A stretch of DNA of 64,000 nucleotides from an uncultured Sphingopyxis sp. (GTDB taxonomy: Bacteria; Pseudomonadota; Alphaproteobacteria; Sphingomonadales; Sphingomonadaceae). The DNA is taken from NCBI RefSeq assembly GCF_900078365.1, contig NZ_LT598653.1:2728001-2792000 (forward strand), in the 5' to 3' direction. The notes under the pieces were generated by a model. That model was not told the origin of the DNA, searched no databases, and was given only the letters and a program-made list of their open reading frames with translations. Each line of letters begins with the position of its first letter. Positions within the stretch are counted from its first letter, which is position 1. The translations under genes and the position numbers were made by a program. This document shows positions 8,488 to 18,700 of this stretch, one piece after another.

Positions 8488-11001
8488 TTAAAAGGCCTTG
8501 CGCCACTCCAGTTCGACATAGCGGCCGAGCGGGTCGGTATAGCCCGGCTGATAGTTCAGCGGCACGACGCCGCTCGCATCGGTCACCTTGCGCTGCGCAT
8601 CGAACAGATTGTTGACCGACAGGCGCAGGCGCGATCCCTTCAGGAAGGGCAGATCGTCGGTCAGTTTCGGCATCTGGTTGAAATCGGCGAAGAAACGCAG
8701 GTTAAAGGTCGCGAGATCGTGGAACTTCAGATCGCCGTTGGCGCCGCCCACGATGCTGCTGCCGCTATCATATTTCGCGCTGACCCGAGTGCCGAAGCCC
8801 TTGTAGAAAAGGCCGCCATCGAGTTCGACGAGATGGCGGTTGGCGCCGCCGCCGCTCCCCGTCGCCGATCCGTTCAACAGGTCGAGTTCGGGGACGCCGG
8901 GGCCGATCAGCACTTTGTCGGTGAGCTTGATGGTGTGGTAGAGCGATACCTGCCAGCGCCCGCCCTGCTGCTGCCGGCCGCCGAACATCCCGCCACGCCC
9001 GCCGCCGCGGCCACGGAAACCGCCGCCTCCGCCGCGGCGGCGCTCTCCGGCTTCCGCAGGGGGACGCCGCCCTTCGGCGGGCGGCGGTGCGGCCTCGCCG
9101 CCTTCGCGCGGCGGCGGCGCGTCCGCGCCGCCCGGGGGCGGGCTGCCGGCGCCGGAGCGGCCGCCGAAGCGCCCGCGGCCGCCACCCGCGCCCGCTTCGC
9201 TCTGGCCGAAGCTCTTGCCGAAATTGAGGCCCCAGCGAATCTGCGAATTGGTCGCGCGCTCGAAATTGACCGGACGCTGATCGATCGCGAGCAAAGTGCC
9301 GTCGTCGTCGCGGATCACGCGGTCGGGAAAGGCCGCCTCGATCTCGGGCGTCAGCAGCGGGAAGCTGTTCGCCGTGTCATTGCTCTGATTACGGTTGTAG
9401 TCGATCGAGACGCGCAGCCCCTCGACCATCGGCACCTCCCAGTTCAACCCGACCTTGAGGTCGCGCCGCTGTTCGGCGAGCAGGAACGGGTTGCCGCCGG
9501 TGATCGTGTTGATCAGCACCGTCTGGCCGGTCCGGAAGTCGTAATAGGTCACGCCTTCGGTTTCGAGCGGCGCCGCGCCGAGCTGGGTCATGCTGGGCGC
9601 CGCTTCGTCGCTCGCGAAGCTCGCGAGCAGCGACAGATTGTCGGTGAGGCCCCAGTTCAGCGTCGCGCCCCAGCTCGTCAGCGCCGAAAAATCGCTCGGC
9701 CGCTCGGCCTGGGCGTTGAGGGTCAGCGACAGGCGGCCGATGTTGCCGACCTCATAGTCGGGATCCAGCAGCGGAACGGTGAGCGAGCCGAAGACGCTCG
9801 GCGTGTCGCGCGCGAGTTCGGTCGTCGTGATGTCGATGCCGCGTTCGGTGCGGCTGTCGAAGCGCTGCCCGCTATAGCCGCCGGTGATCGAGGCACGGAT
9901 CGGGCCCGCCCAGCCTTCGGTGACGCTGCCCGAAATATTGGCGTTGGCGCCGAAGCTTTGCTGGCTGCTGTCGAACCGGTCGCGCGCGCCGCTTTCCTGT
10001 TCGGTGAAGGTGCGTTGATCGGCATCGGCATAATTGCCCGTGACCGACCAGCGCCAGTCGCCGAGCATGCCGTTGACGCTCGCCGAACTGGTCCAGTTCT
10101 GCGCGCGGCTGTCGCGGCGGCGCGGATCGTCCGGGTTGCCGCTGCGCGGGCCGAGCAGCGACAGGCTGTCGGTCTGGTCGAAACGCAGGCTGACCGACGC
10201 CTCGGTTACCTTGTCGATGTTGCGCACCAATGTGCCGTCGACCACATATTCGTCGCTCGCGGGGGCTAGGCTGCGCGCGGGCGCACCGGCGGCGAGGACG
10301 GGGTCATCGTAAACGAGATCGCGCTCGCTTTCGAGCAGCATCGTCTGATGCTCCCAGCTCGCGTTGAGATTGAGGCGGCCGTTGTCGCCGATCGCGATGA
10401 AGGCGGGTTCGAGTTCGTTCTTGAACTGCCCGCCCTGCGTCGGAATGCCCGCTTCGGCCTCGACCGAAACCTGACGGAAATCGGGCTTGAGCACGAAATT
10501 GACGACGCGCTCGGTCGCGGCATAGCCATATTCGAGCGCGACTTCCTCGGGGAAAATCTCGACCTTGGCGATCGCTTCGGGCGGAATGTTGCGCACGGCG
10601 CCGAAGCCCGAGATGCGCCGCCCGTTGACGAGGAGAACCGGCCGCCCGCCGCGTCCGCGGCCCGAACGCGTCTGGGGTTCGAGCGCCTCGAGCAATTCTT
10701 CGATCGACGAGGCGCCATAGCTTGCGATCGCCGCCTCATCGAGTTCGGCTTCGGCCCTGATGTCGGTGGCGAGTTGCCCCGCAAGGCGCGGCGCGGTGAC
10801 GATGATTTCGTCCTCGTCATAGTCGTCATACGCCTCTTCATCGTCGGCGGAGGCTGGAGGAGCGGCCTCGGCGGGCTGCTCGGCCACCGCGGACACGGCG
10901 ACGGGACCGATCGGGGCCTCCGCCATCGCCGGCAGCGCGAGCGAGGCCCCGGCCGCAAGCAGGACAGCGCGTACGGAAATGGACAGGCGAATATTGTTCA
11001 T
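8488..11001 (-). CDS. TonB-dependent outer-membrane receptor with Arg/Gly/Pro-rich insert
   Basis: The 837-residue protein has a signal peptide (MNNIRLSISVRAVLLAAGAS...PAMA) and an acidic linker rich in D, E and Y. A TonB box-like EIIVTAP is followed by a plug domain (LVNGRRISGFGAVRNIPPEAI) and a beta-barrel ending in WRKAF, with the terminal Phe expected of outer-membrane barrels. In the last third of the barrel, about residues 604-676, there is a long low-complexity stretch of Gly, Arg, Pro and Ala, including RGRGGGRGG runs, presumably in an extracellular loop. The ligand is unknown. The start is the ATG at 11001; upstream sequence in frame is non-coding in character. It is divergent from guaA. 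Confidence 0.88.
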   Translation of the reverse strand: MNNIRLSISVRAVLLAAGASLALPAMAEAPIGPVAVSAVAEQPAEAAPPASADDEEAYDDYDEDEIIVTAPRLAGQLATDIRAEAELDEAAIASYGASSIEELLEALEPQTRSGRGRGGRPVLLVNGRRISGFGAVRNIPPEAIAKVEIFPEEVALEYGYAATERVVNFVLKPDFRQVSVEAEAGIPTQGGQFKNELEPAFIAIGDNGRLNLNASWEHQTMLLESERDLVYDDPVLAAGAPARSLAPASDEYVVDGTLVRNIDKVTEASVSLRFDQTDSLSLLGPRSGNPDDPRRRDSRAQNWTSSASVNGMLGDWRWSVTGNYADADQRTFTEQESGARDRFDSSQQSFGANANISGSVTEGWAGPIRASITGGYSGQRFDSRTERGIDITTTELARDTPSVFGSLTVPLLDPDYEVGNIGRLSLTLNAQAERPSDFSALTSWGATLNWGLTDNLSLLASFASDEAAPSMTQLGAAPLETEGVTYYDFRTGQTVLINTITGGNPFLLAEQRRDLKVGLNWEVPMVEGLRVSIDYNRNQSNDTANSFPLLTPEIEAAFPDRVIRDDDGTLLAIDQRPVNFERATNSQIRWGLNFGKSFGQSEAGAGGGRGRFGGRSGAGSPPPGGADAPPPREGGEAAPPPAEGRRPPAEAGERRRGGGGGFRGRGGGRGGMFGGRQQQGGRWQVSLYHTIKLTDKVLIGPGVPELDLLNGSATGSGGGANRHLVELDGGLFYKGFGTRVSAKYDSGSSIVGGANGDLKFHDLATFNLRFFADFNQMPKLTDDLPFLKGSRLRLSVNNLFDAQRKVTDASGVVPLNYQPGYTDPLGRYVELEWRKAF

Positions 11002-11191
11002 GGGGGAGAACCTTTGTTTTTGTCTTCGTTTTTTCTTGGCATGACGGGGCTTAACGCCTCCTGACACCATAATTTGTCGGGCGTTCACCTATGTCGCAAT
11101 TGTCGCAACAATGTGTCGGGGCGATGCGCATTCCACGAACGGCCGATATCGACCGCTGGACAGCATGACGCGCTGCCCTTATCGGCCTGCC

Positions 11192-12778
11192 ATGCCGACT
11201 CCAGACTCTTCCGCCGCTCCCGAATCCATCCTGATCGTCGATTTCGGCAGCCAGGTGACCCAGCTCATCGCCCGCCGCGTCCGCGAAGCCGGCGTCTATA
11301 GCGAGATCGTCCCGTTCAGCGCCGCCGAGGCCGCACTCGAACGGATGAAGCCCAAGGGCGTGATCCTTTCAGGCTCACCCGCCTCGGTCCCCGCGAGCGG
11401 CAGCCCGCGCGCGCCGCAATCGATCTTCGACAGCGGCCTTCCCATCCTCGGCATCTGTTACGGCCAGCAGGTGATGACCCAGCAGCTCGGCGGGCAGGTC
11501 GAACCCGGCGGGGCCGATGGCGAACGCGACGGCGAGTTCGGCCGCGCCTTCCTGACCGTTACCGAGCCTTGCGTGCTGTTCGATGGCTTGTGGGAAGCCG
11601 GCGAGCGGCATCAGGTGTGGATGAGCCACGGCGACCGCGTCACCGCTTTCGCGCCCGGTTTCCGCATCGTCGCGATCAGCGATGGCGCGCCCTTCGCGCT
11701 GATCGCCGACGACGAACGCCGCTATTACGGTACCCAGTTCCATCCCGAGGTCGTTCACACGCCCGACGGCGCCAAGCTGATCGCCAATTTCGTGCGCCAC
11801 GTCTGCGGCTGCTCGGGCGACTGGACGATGGCCGAGTTCCGCGCCACCAAGATCGCCGAAATCCGTGCGCAGGTCGGCGATCAGCGCGTGCTCTGCGGCC
11901 TGTCGGGCGGGGTCGACAGCGCGGTCGCCGCGGTGCTGATCCACGAGGCGATCGGCGAGCAGCTCACATGCGTCTTCGTCGACCATGGCCTCTTGCGCAT
12001 GAACGAGCGCGAGCAGGTCGAGCGGCTGTTCCGCGACCATTATAACATCCCGCTCGTCGTGGTGGACGCCGAGGAGCGTTTCATGGCGGGCCTTAAGGGC
12101 GTCACCGACCCCGAGAAGAAGCGCAAGTTCATCGGCGCCGAATTCATCAATGTCTTCGAGGAGGAAGCGAAGAAGATCGGCGGCGCCGATTTCCTGGCGC
12201 AAGGCACGCTTTACCCTGACGTGATTGAATCGGTTTCGTTCACAGGCGGACCGAGCGTCACGATCAAGAGCCACCACAATGTCGGCGGCCTGCCCGAGCG
12301 GATGAACATGAAGCTCGTCGAGCCCTTGCGCGAGCTGTTCAAGGACGAGGTGCGGCTGCTCGGCAAGGAACTCGGCCTCCCCGACATCTTCGTCGGCCGC
12401 CACCCCTTCCCCGGCCCCGGCCTCGCGATCCGCATCCCGGGCGAAGTGTCGAAGGACCGCTGCGACATCCTCCGCAAGGCGGACGCCGTGTATCTGGAAG
12501 AAATCCGCAATGCCGGGCTCTATGACGCGATCTGGCAGGCGTTCGCGGTGCTGCTTCCCGTCAAGACCGTCGGCGTGATGGGCGACGGGCGCACCTACGA
12601 CCATGTCTGCGCGCTGCGCGCCGTCACCTCGACCGACGGGATGACCGCCGACATCTATCCCTTCGACGCGAGTTTCCTCAGCCGCTGCGCGACGCGGATC
12701 ATCAACGAAGTTCAGGGCATCAACCGCGTCGTCTACGACTATACGTCGAAGCCGCCGGGGACGATCGAGTGGGAATGA
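11192..12778 (+). CDS. guaA: GMP synthase (glutamine-hydrolysing)
   Basis: The 528-residue protein converts XMP, ATP and glutamine to GMP in purine synthesis. The class I glutamine amidotransferase domain carries nucleophile C89 in GICYGQQ and the His/Glu pair in QFHPEV. The ATP pyrophosphatase domain has the P-loop LSGGVDSAV near residue 241, and the C-terminal dimerisation domain ends KPPGTIEWE, as in GuaA proteins. The ATG at 11192 (MPTPDSSAAPESILIVDFGS) gives the conserved start of the amidotransferase domain; an in-frame ATG nine codons earlier is possible. The gene ends only seven bases from the convergent giant autotransporter gene. Confidence 0.96.
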   Translation: MPTPDSSAAPESILIVDFGSQVTQLIARRVREAGVYSEIVPFSAAEAALERMKPKGVILSGSPASVPASGSPRAPQSIFDSGLPILGICYGQQVMTQQLGGQVEPGGADGERDGEFGRAFLTVTEPCVLFDGLWEAGERHQVWMSHGDRVTAFAPGFRIVAISDGAPFALIADDERRYYGTQFHPEVVHTPDGAKLIANFVRHVCGCSGDWTMAEFRATKIAEIRAQVGDQRVLCGLSGGVDSAVAAVLIHEAIGEQLTCVFVDHGLLRMNEREQVERLFRDHYNIPLVVVDAEERFMAGLKGVTDPEKKRKFIGAEFINVFEEEAKKIGGADFLAQGTLYPDVIESVSFTGGPSVTIKSHHNVGGLPERMNMKLVEPLRELFKDEVRLLGKELGLPDIFVGRHPFPGPGLAIRIPGEVSKDRCDILRKADAVYLEEIRNAGLYDAIWQAFAVLLPVKTVGVMGDGRTYDHVCALRAVTSTDGMTADIYPFDASFLSRCATRIINEVQGINRVVYDYTSKPPGTIEWE

Positions 12779-12785
12779 TTCGGCC

Positions 12786-15700
12786 CTAGAAGGCGACCCT
12801 CACACCGGCCGTCCCCTTGATGCTGTAATCGTCGCCGAAATCGCGGAAGGGCGAGCTGCCCGAAACCTGGGTGTAGATGGTCACCCGGTCGTTGAGGCTG
12901 AGGCTGCCCCCGAGCGCGATCTCGCCCCGCAGCCGGTCGCTGGCGTTGCGGATCGCGGTGCCCGACACGTCGGCCACGGTTCCGTCGAGCCATTCATAGC
13001 TCAGGTTGACCAGCCCGTAGAGGTGGCTGCGCCGTGTCGTGCCGTCGGTCTGCCACGTCTTTTGATGGTCGAGCGAGATGCCCCAGCGTGACTTGAGGCT
13101 GTCACCCTTGCTCGATGCGACCCGCGCGCCCGACGGATCGGTGAAGCTGTCGAAACCGGCGTCCTGATAGCTCATCTGGATCTGCGGCGTGACGGTGAGG
13201 CCGTTGCCGACGACCGCGCGCTTGCCAAGTTCGAGGCTGAACGCCTTGCCCGTGCCGTCATTGCCGTCGACTAGCGTTCCTAGCACCGAAGACCGGAGCC
13301 GGCCGTCGAACCAGGTGAACTGGGCCTGCGCGTCGGCATAAAAGCCATCGCGGTGATACCAGGTCAGCGTCGCGCCGGCGCCATAGGCCTTCGCCTCGAT
13401 GCCGCCGTCGCCGAAGATCGAGCGGACCGAGGCGTTGGATTCGCCATAATGGCCGGTGATGCCTGCGACGAGCATTCCGTTCCCGCTCGCGCTCAGCGTC
13501 CGGTCGGCGCCGACCTGCAGTTTCCAGCTGTCGATATTGGCGTCGGTGTCCGCGGTCGAGACGCGCGCTTGCGGCCGGGCGCGCGTGCTTTCCATGCGCC
13601 CCCAGATACCGGTGCTCGCGCCGTCGGCCGCGCTAGCCCATTGCCGGTTGCCGACGCGTTCCTGCAGCGTCGGAAGATTGTTCAGCGATTGCAGCACCTG
13701 CCCATAATTTTCATAGAGCGGCACGCCCGGCTGATAGAGGGGCCCCTGCGGCTCGTTCGGCCCGTCGAGCAGCGCCGAGCGGAGATACCAGTCGCCATCC
13801 TGCGGCGTCGCGATGCCGTTCTTGTAGAGCCGGTAGCCATAGGCGCCGGCGATCACCGCTTGCTCGCCGTCGAACAGATAATCGCCATCGAGCGTGAAGC
13901 TGCCATTCGAAGCGCCGGCGACATCAATGATCTTGATGCCCTCGATCGTCTGGGCACCGAGCCCGCCGCGATTGACCACGGTGACGCGCGTGCTGCCCGA
14001 CGTCGCGCCGCCCACGATCAGGCGGTCGGCCTGCGACGCATCGCCGCCGAGGGCGGCCTCGATCTCGAGCGTGCCGCCGCGGCCGGTATAGTCGCCGGTG
14101 ACGGTCAGCGAGCCGATCGCGTCGCGCCCCGGCGCCACGATACCCGCATTCGCGATCGATCCGACGCGGCCCGTCCCATCGAGACGGCCCGACGCCGCAA
14201 CATCGACCGCGCCGCCGAGACTGCCCTGCACCGTCAGCGTCCCGGCCGTCACGGCCGTGCTGCCCGCAAAGCCGCTGTTGTCGGCGGTCACGAGCAAGAT
14301 ACCCGCCCCCGCCTTGGTCAGCACTCCGCCGCCCGAGAACAGACCGTCATAGGTGAAGAGCGTATCGGCCGCCGTCGCGATCGTGCCTTCGCTCGCGACG
14401 ATGATGTCGCGCGCGCTGGCGACGTCGGCGCTGATCTCGAGCGCGCCGCCGTCGAGCGTCACGTCGCCGCCCGCCGCGCCGAGATTGGCGTCGCTGGCGA
14501 TACGGAGCGTGCCGCCGGCGATCAGCGTGCCGCCGGTGTAGCTGTTCGTGCCGCCGAGGACGAGCGTGCCCGCATCCGATTTCACAAGCTGCGCCGCGCC
14601 GCTCAGCACCGAATTGATCGTCGCGGTAAAGCCCGCACCCGCGGTGCTGCCATCGCCGACGCGGACCGTCGCGGTCGCGTCGTCCAGGGTTATGCCGTCA
14701 CCGCCGATCTCATAGCCGTCCGCCGCGAACTGCATGCCCGTAACCGCCACCGTGCCGAGGCTGTCGTCGACGGTGACTGTTCCGCCGGTGCCGCCGAAGA
14801 TGGCGAAGGCGCCGTCCGCATAGGCCGCGTTGACCGCGCCGTCTTCGCCCGTCCAATTGTCGTTGCCGAGACCATTCTGCCACACGCCGTCGCCGCCGTT
14901 GATCGCGCCATTATTCTTCGGCCCGGCCGCGCCGTCCCAGAAGTTGAGCGCCAGTCCCTCCGCATTGACCAGATTGACCTGCCCGGCGATCGAGGTTTGC
15001 ACCTGGGCGTTGGAGCCGGCAGGCATGGTGCCGAGCGTCACGCCATTGTCGGTGAGCGCGCCGCCATAGTTGAACATGCGATAGACGCCGACGTCGAACG
15101 CGCCGCCCGCCGGAACGCCGACGTTGAGCACGCCGTCGAGGACGAGATCGCCGCCGACGTTGACGAGGTCGTTGAGCGCACCGCCCGCGACGTTCGCCTC
15201 GCCGAATTCGAAATCGAGCTGCGACGTCGCCGACAGCGACAGATTGCCGCCGATCGTCAGCGTGCCCGGCGCGCCCGCGCCTGGCGCAAGGATCGCGCCG
15301 TTGCCGAGCGCGACGTCGCCGCCGATGGTTCCGGTGCCGCCCAGCGTGGCGCCGGCAAGGACATTCGTCGAACCGGTCGTCGCGGCATAGGTGCCGTTCA
15401 CGAACAACGTGCCGGCGGCGACCGTCGCGCCGCCGAAGGTGCCGCCACCGCCCAGGACCAGCGTGCCCGCGCCGCTCTTGGTGAAGCTGCCCGTCCCCGA
15501 AAGCGCGCCCGCCAGCGTCAGCGTCGTTGCCGCATCGGTGCGGAAACCGCCCGTACCGAGCAATTCGACGCCGCGCGACGAGGTGAAGCTTGCCGTCGTT
15601 TGCAGCGTGCCGCCGCCCAAACGGAGCCCGCCCGCCGCCGCGCCAAGATTGGCGTCGCCGCCGACCTGCAGCGTACCGCCGTTGATCGACGTGCCGCCCG

Positions 15701-18700
15701 CGTAGCTGTTCGCGCCCGACAGGACGAGCGTTCCTGCATCGGTCTTTACCAGTTCGGTCGCGCCGATCAGCTCGGCCTCGATCGTCGCGACATAGGCCGC
15801 GCCCGGCGCCGTGCCGTCGCCGACGCGGATCACTGCTTGCGCGCCGTCCAGCGTCAGCGCGCCGCCGGCGATCGCATAGCCATCCGCCGCGAACTGCATG
15901 CCCGACGCCGAGACCGCGCCAAGGCTGTTGTCGATCGTCACGCTTCCCGCCGTGCCCGAGAAGATGGCGAAGGCGCCATCGTCATAGCCCGCGTTGACCG
16001 CGCCGGTCACGTCGGCCCAATTGTCATTGCCGACGCTGGCCTGCCAGACGCCATCGCCGCCGTTCACCGCATTGTCGAACTTGGGCCCGGCCGCGCCGTC
16101 CCAGAAGTTGAGCGTCGCCGATCCCGTGTTGACGAGATTGACTTCGCCCGCGATCGACGTCTGCACCTCGACATCGGCGCCCGCCGGCAATGTGCCGAGC
16201 GCGAGCCCGTTGTCGGTCAGCGATCCCGCATAGTTGGTGATGCGATAAAGGCCGATGTCGAACGCGCCGCCCGCGGGCACCGTCACGTCGAGCGTGCCGT
16301 CGAGCGTGAGATTGCCGCCGACGTTCACGACGTCGTTCAGCGGGCCGCCCGGATTGTTTGCCTGCCCGAATTCGAAGTCCAGCGTCGCGCCCGATGCGAG
16401 CGCGAGATCGCCATTGATCGTGAGCGCACCCGGTCCGCCCGCGCCCGGTGCGAGCGTCGCGCCGTCGGCGATCGTCACATCACCGCCGATGGTGCCGAAA
16501 CCGCCGAGCGTCGCGCCCGAAGCGACGCTGGTGAGCCCGGTCGCCGCCGACTGATCGCCGTTGACGAGCAAGGTGCCCGCCAGAACGTCGGTCGTGCCGG
16601 TATAGCCGTTCGCGCCGCCGAGCGTGACGGTGCCCGTTCCCTGCTTGACCAACGCACCGCCGCTGCCGGTGATCGGCCCCGCGAAGACCGTGTCGTTCGC
16701 CGTGCCGAAGGTCAGCGCCTTGCCGCCGAGCAGGGCCGAGCCCGCGCCCGACAGATCGCCGATCGTCGTCCCCGCCGCGGTGATGCCCGCGATGTTGAAC
16801 AGCGCGCCGCCATTCACCGTCACCGCGCCCCCGGAATAGAGCGCACCGTCGCCGACGAGTTCGAAGCTGCCCGCGGCGACCGTGGTGCCGCCAGTGTAGC
16901 TCGTCGCGCCGAAATAGCGGACCGCGCCATTGGCGGCGGCGATGACCACGCTGCCGCCGGTGCCGCCACCGATACCGCCGTCGGTGATCGCGCCGGCCCA
17001 GTCGGTGAAGCTGTTCGACAAGCCGAGCGTCAGTGTCTTCGACCCCAGCGCGATCGTCCCGCTCGCCGCGCCGCCGAGCTGGATGATGCGCGCGCCCGCG
17101 TCGGTCTGCGAAATGTCGAAGACCGTTCCCGCTCCGACGATCAGATTGCCTGCGCCGATCGTACCCGCACCCGCCAGCGCCAGCGTGCCGCCGACGATGG
17201 TGGTGCGGTTGGAATAGCTGTTGGTGCCGGTCAGCGTCAGCGTCCCGCTTCCCCGCTTGTCGAGGAAATTGCCGGCGAGATTGCCCGCGCCGTCGGCGAT
17301 GACGCCCGACAGGGTGACGTCGGATCCCTGGACGTCGATGCCGTTCGAATTGGTGCCGCCGAGCAGGATCGTCCGGTCGGAGACGAAGCCCGCATCGGCG
17401 CGCAGCACGCCGCCCCGGAGCGCAAGCGTCCCGTCCGCATCGCCCAGATTGGCGTCGCTCGAAATGGCGATGGTGCCGTCGTTGACGGTGGTGCCGCCGG
17501 CATAGCTGTTCGTCCCGGTCAGCGTCAGGACGGGGGCGTTGCTGACGAGCGATCCGCTGCCCGAGATCCTGCCGTCGAGCGTGTAGGGATCGAGGCGATC
17601 GACGATCAGCACTCCGTCATTGACGATGTCGCCGACAAGGCTGCCGGTAAAGCCGCGGTCGCCGATCTGCAGCGTGCCGTCGCTGATCGTCGTTCCGCCG
17701 CTATAGCTGTTCGTCCCGGTCAGCACGAGGGTGCCCGCGTCGGTTTTGACCAGCATGGCCGTCCCGGTCAGGTCGGCGCCGATCGTCGCCGTATAGTCCG
17801 CGCCCGCGGTGCTGCTGTCGCCGACCTGAATGGTCGCCTGCGCTCCGGTAAGCGTCAGTGCGTCGCCCGTGAGGACATAGCCGTCGCTCGCGAACTGCAT
17901 GCCCGATGCGAGGACGTCGCCGCCGCTATTGTCGATCGTGACGGTGCCCGCCGTACCGGCGAAGACCGCGAAGCTGTCCTGCGCATAATCGGCGTTGATC
18001 GCGCCATTCGCATCGGTCCAGTTGTTCGCACCGCCGCCGACGCGCCAAACGCCGTCGCCGCCGTCGAGCAGGTCGTTATTCTTGGGCCCGGCCAGGCCGT
18101 CCCAGAAGCTGAGCGTCAGGCCCTGCGTGTTCACGAGATTGACCTGGCCCGCGACCGCCGTCTGGACCAGAATGCCGGTCGTGCCGCCGGGTATCGTGCC
18201 GAGATCGAGCCCGTTGTCGGTCAGCGCGCCGCCATAGTTGAACACGCGGTAGATGCCGGGGCCGAATGTTCCGCCCGCCGCTGTCGAAACATCGATCGTC
18301 CCGTCGAGGGTCAGGTCGCCGCCGACTTCGACGAGGTCGTTGAGCGCGCCGCCGACAACATTGGCCTGGCCGAATTCATAGGCAAGGATCGAACCGCCGG
18401 CGAGCGACAGATTGCCGTTTATCGTCAACGCGCCGGCGCTTTCGCCGGGCGCGAGGATCGCGCCGTCCCGCACATCGACATTGCCGCCGATGATCCCGTT
18501 GCCGCCGAGCGTCGCGCCCGAAAAGACCGTTGTCAGGCCGGTCGCCGCCGACTGGTCGCCGCTGACCAGCAAGGTGCCCGCATTGACCAGCGTCGCGCCG
18601 GCATAGCTGCTCGCGCCCGTCAGCGTCAGGATGCCCGCGCCCTCCTTGGTCAGGCCGCCCGCGCCGGCGAAAGACGGCGAGATGCCGATGTCATGGCCGT

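Noticed and set aside
8332..10269. A 645-codon plus-strand frame opposite the first TonB receptor
   Set aside because: The opposite strand encodes a clear receptor with signal peptide, plug and barrel; this frame begins inside a repeat and shows no domain.
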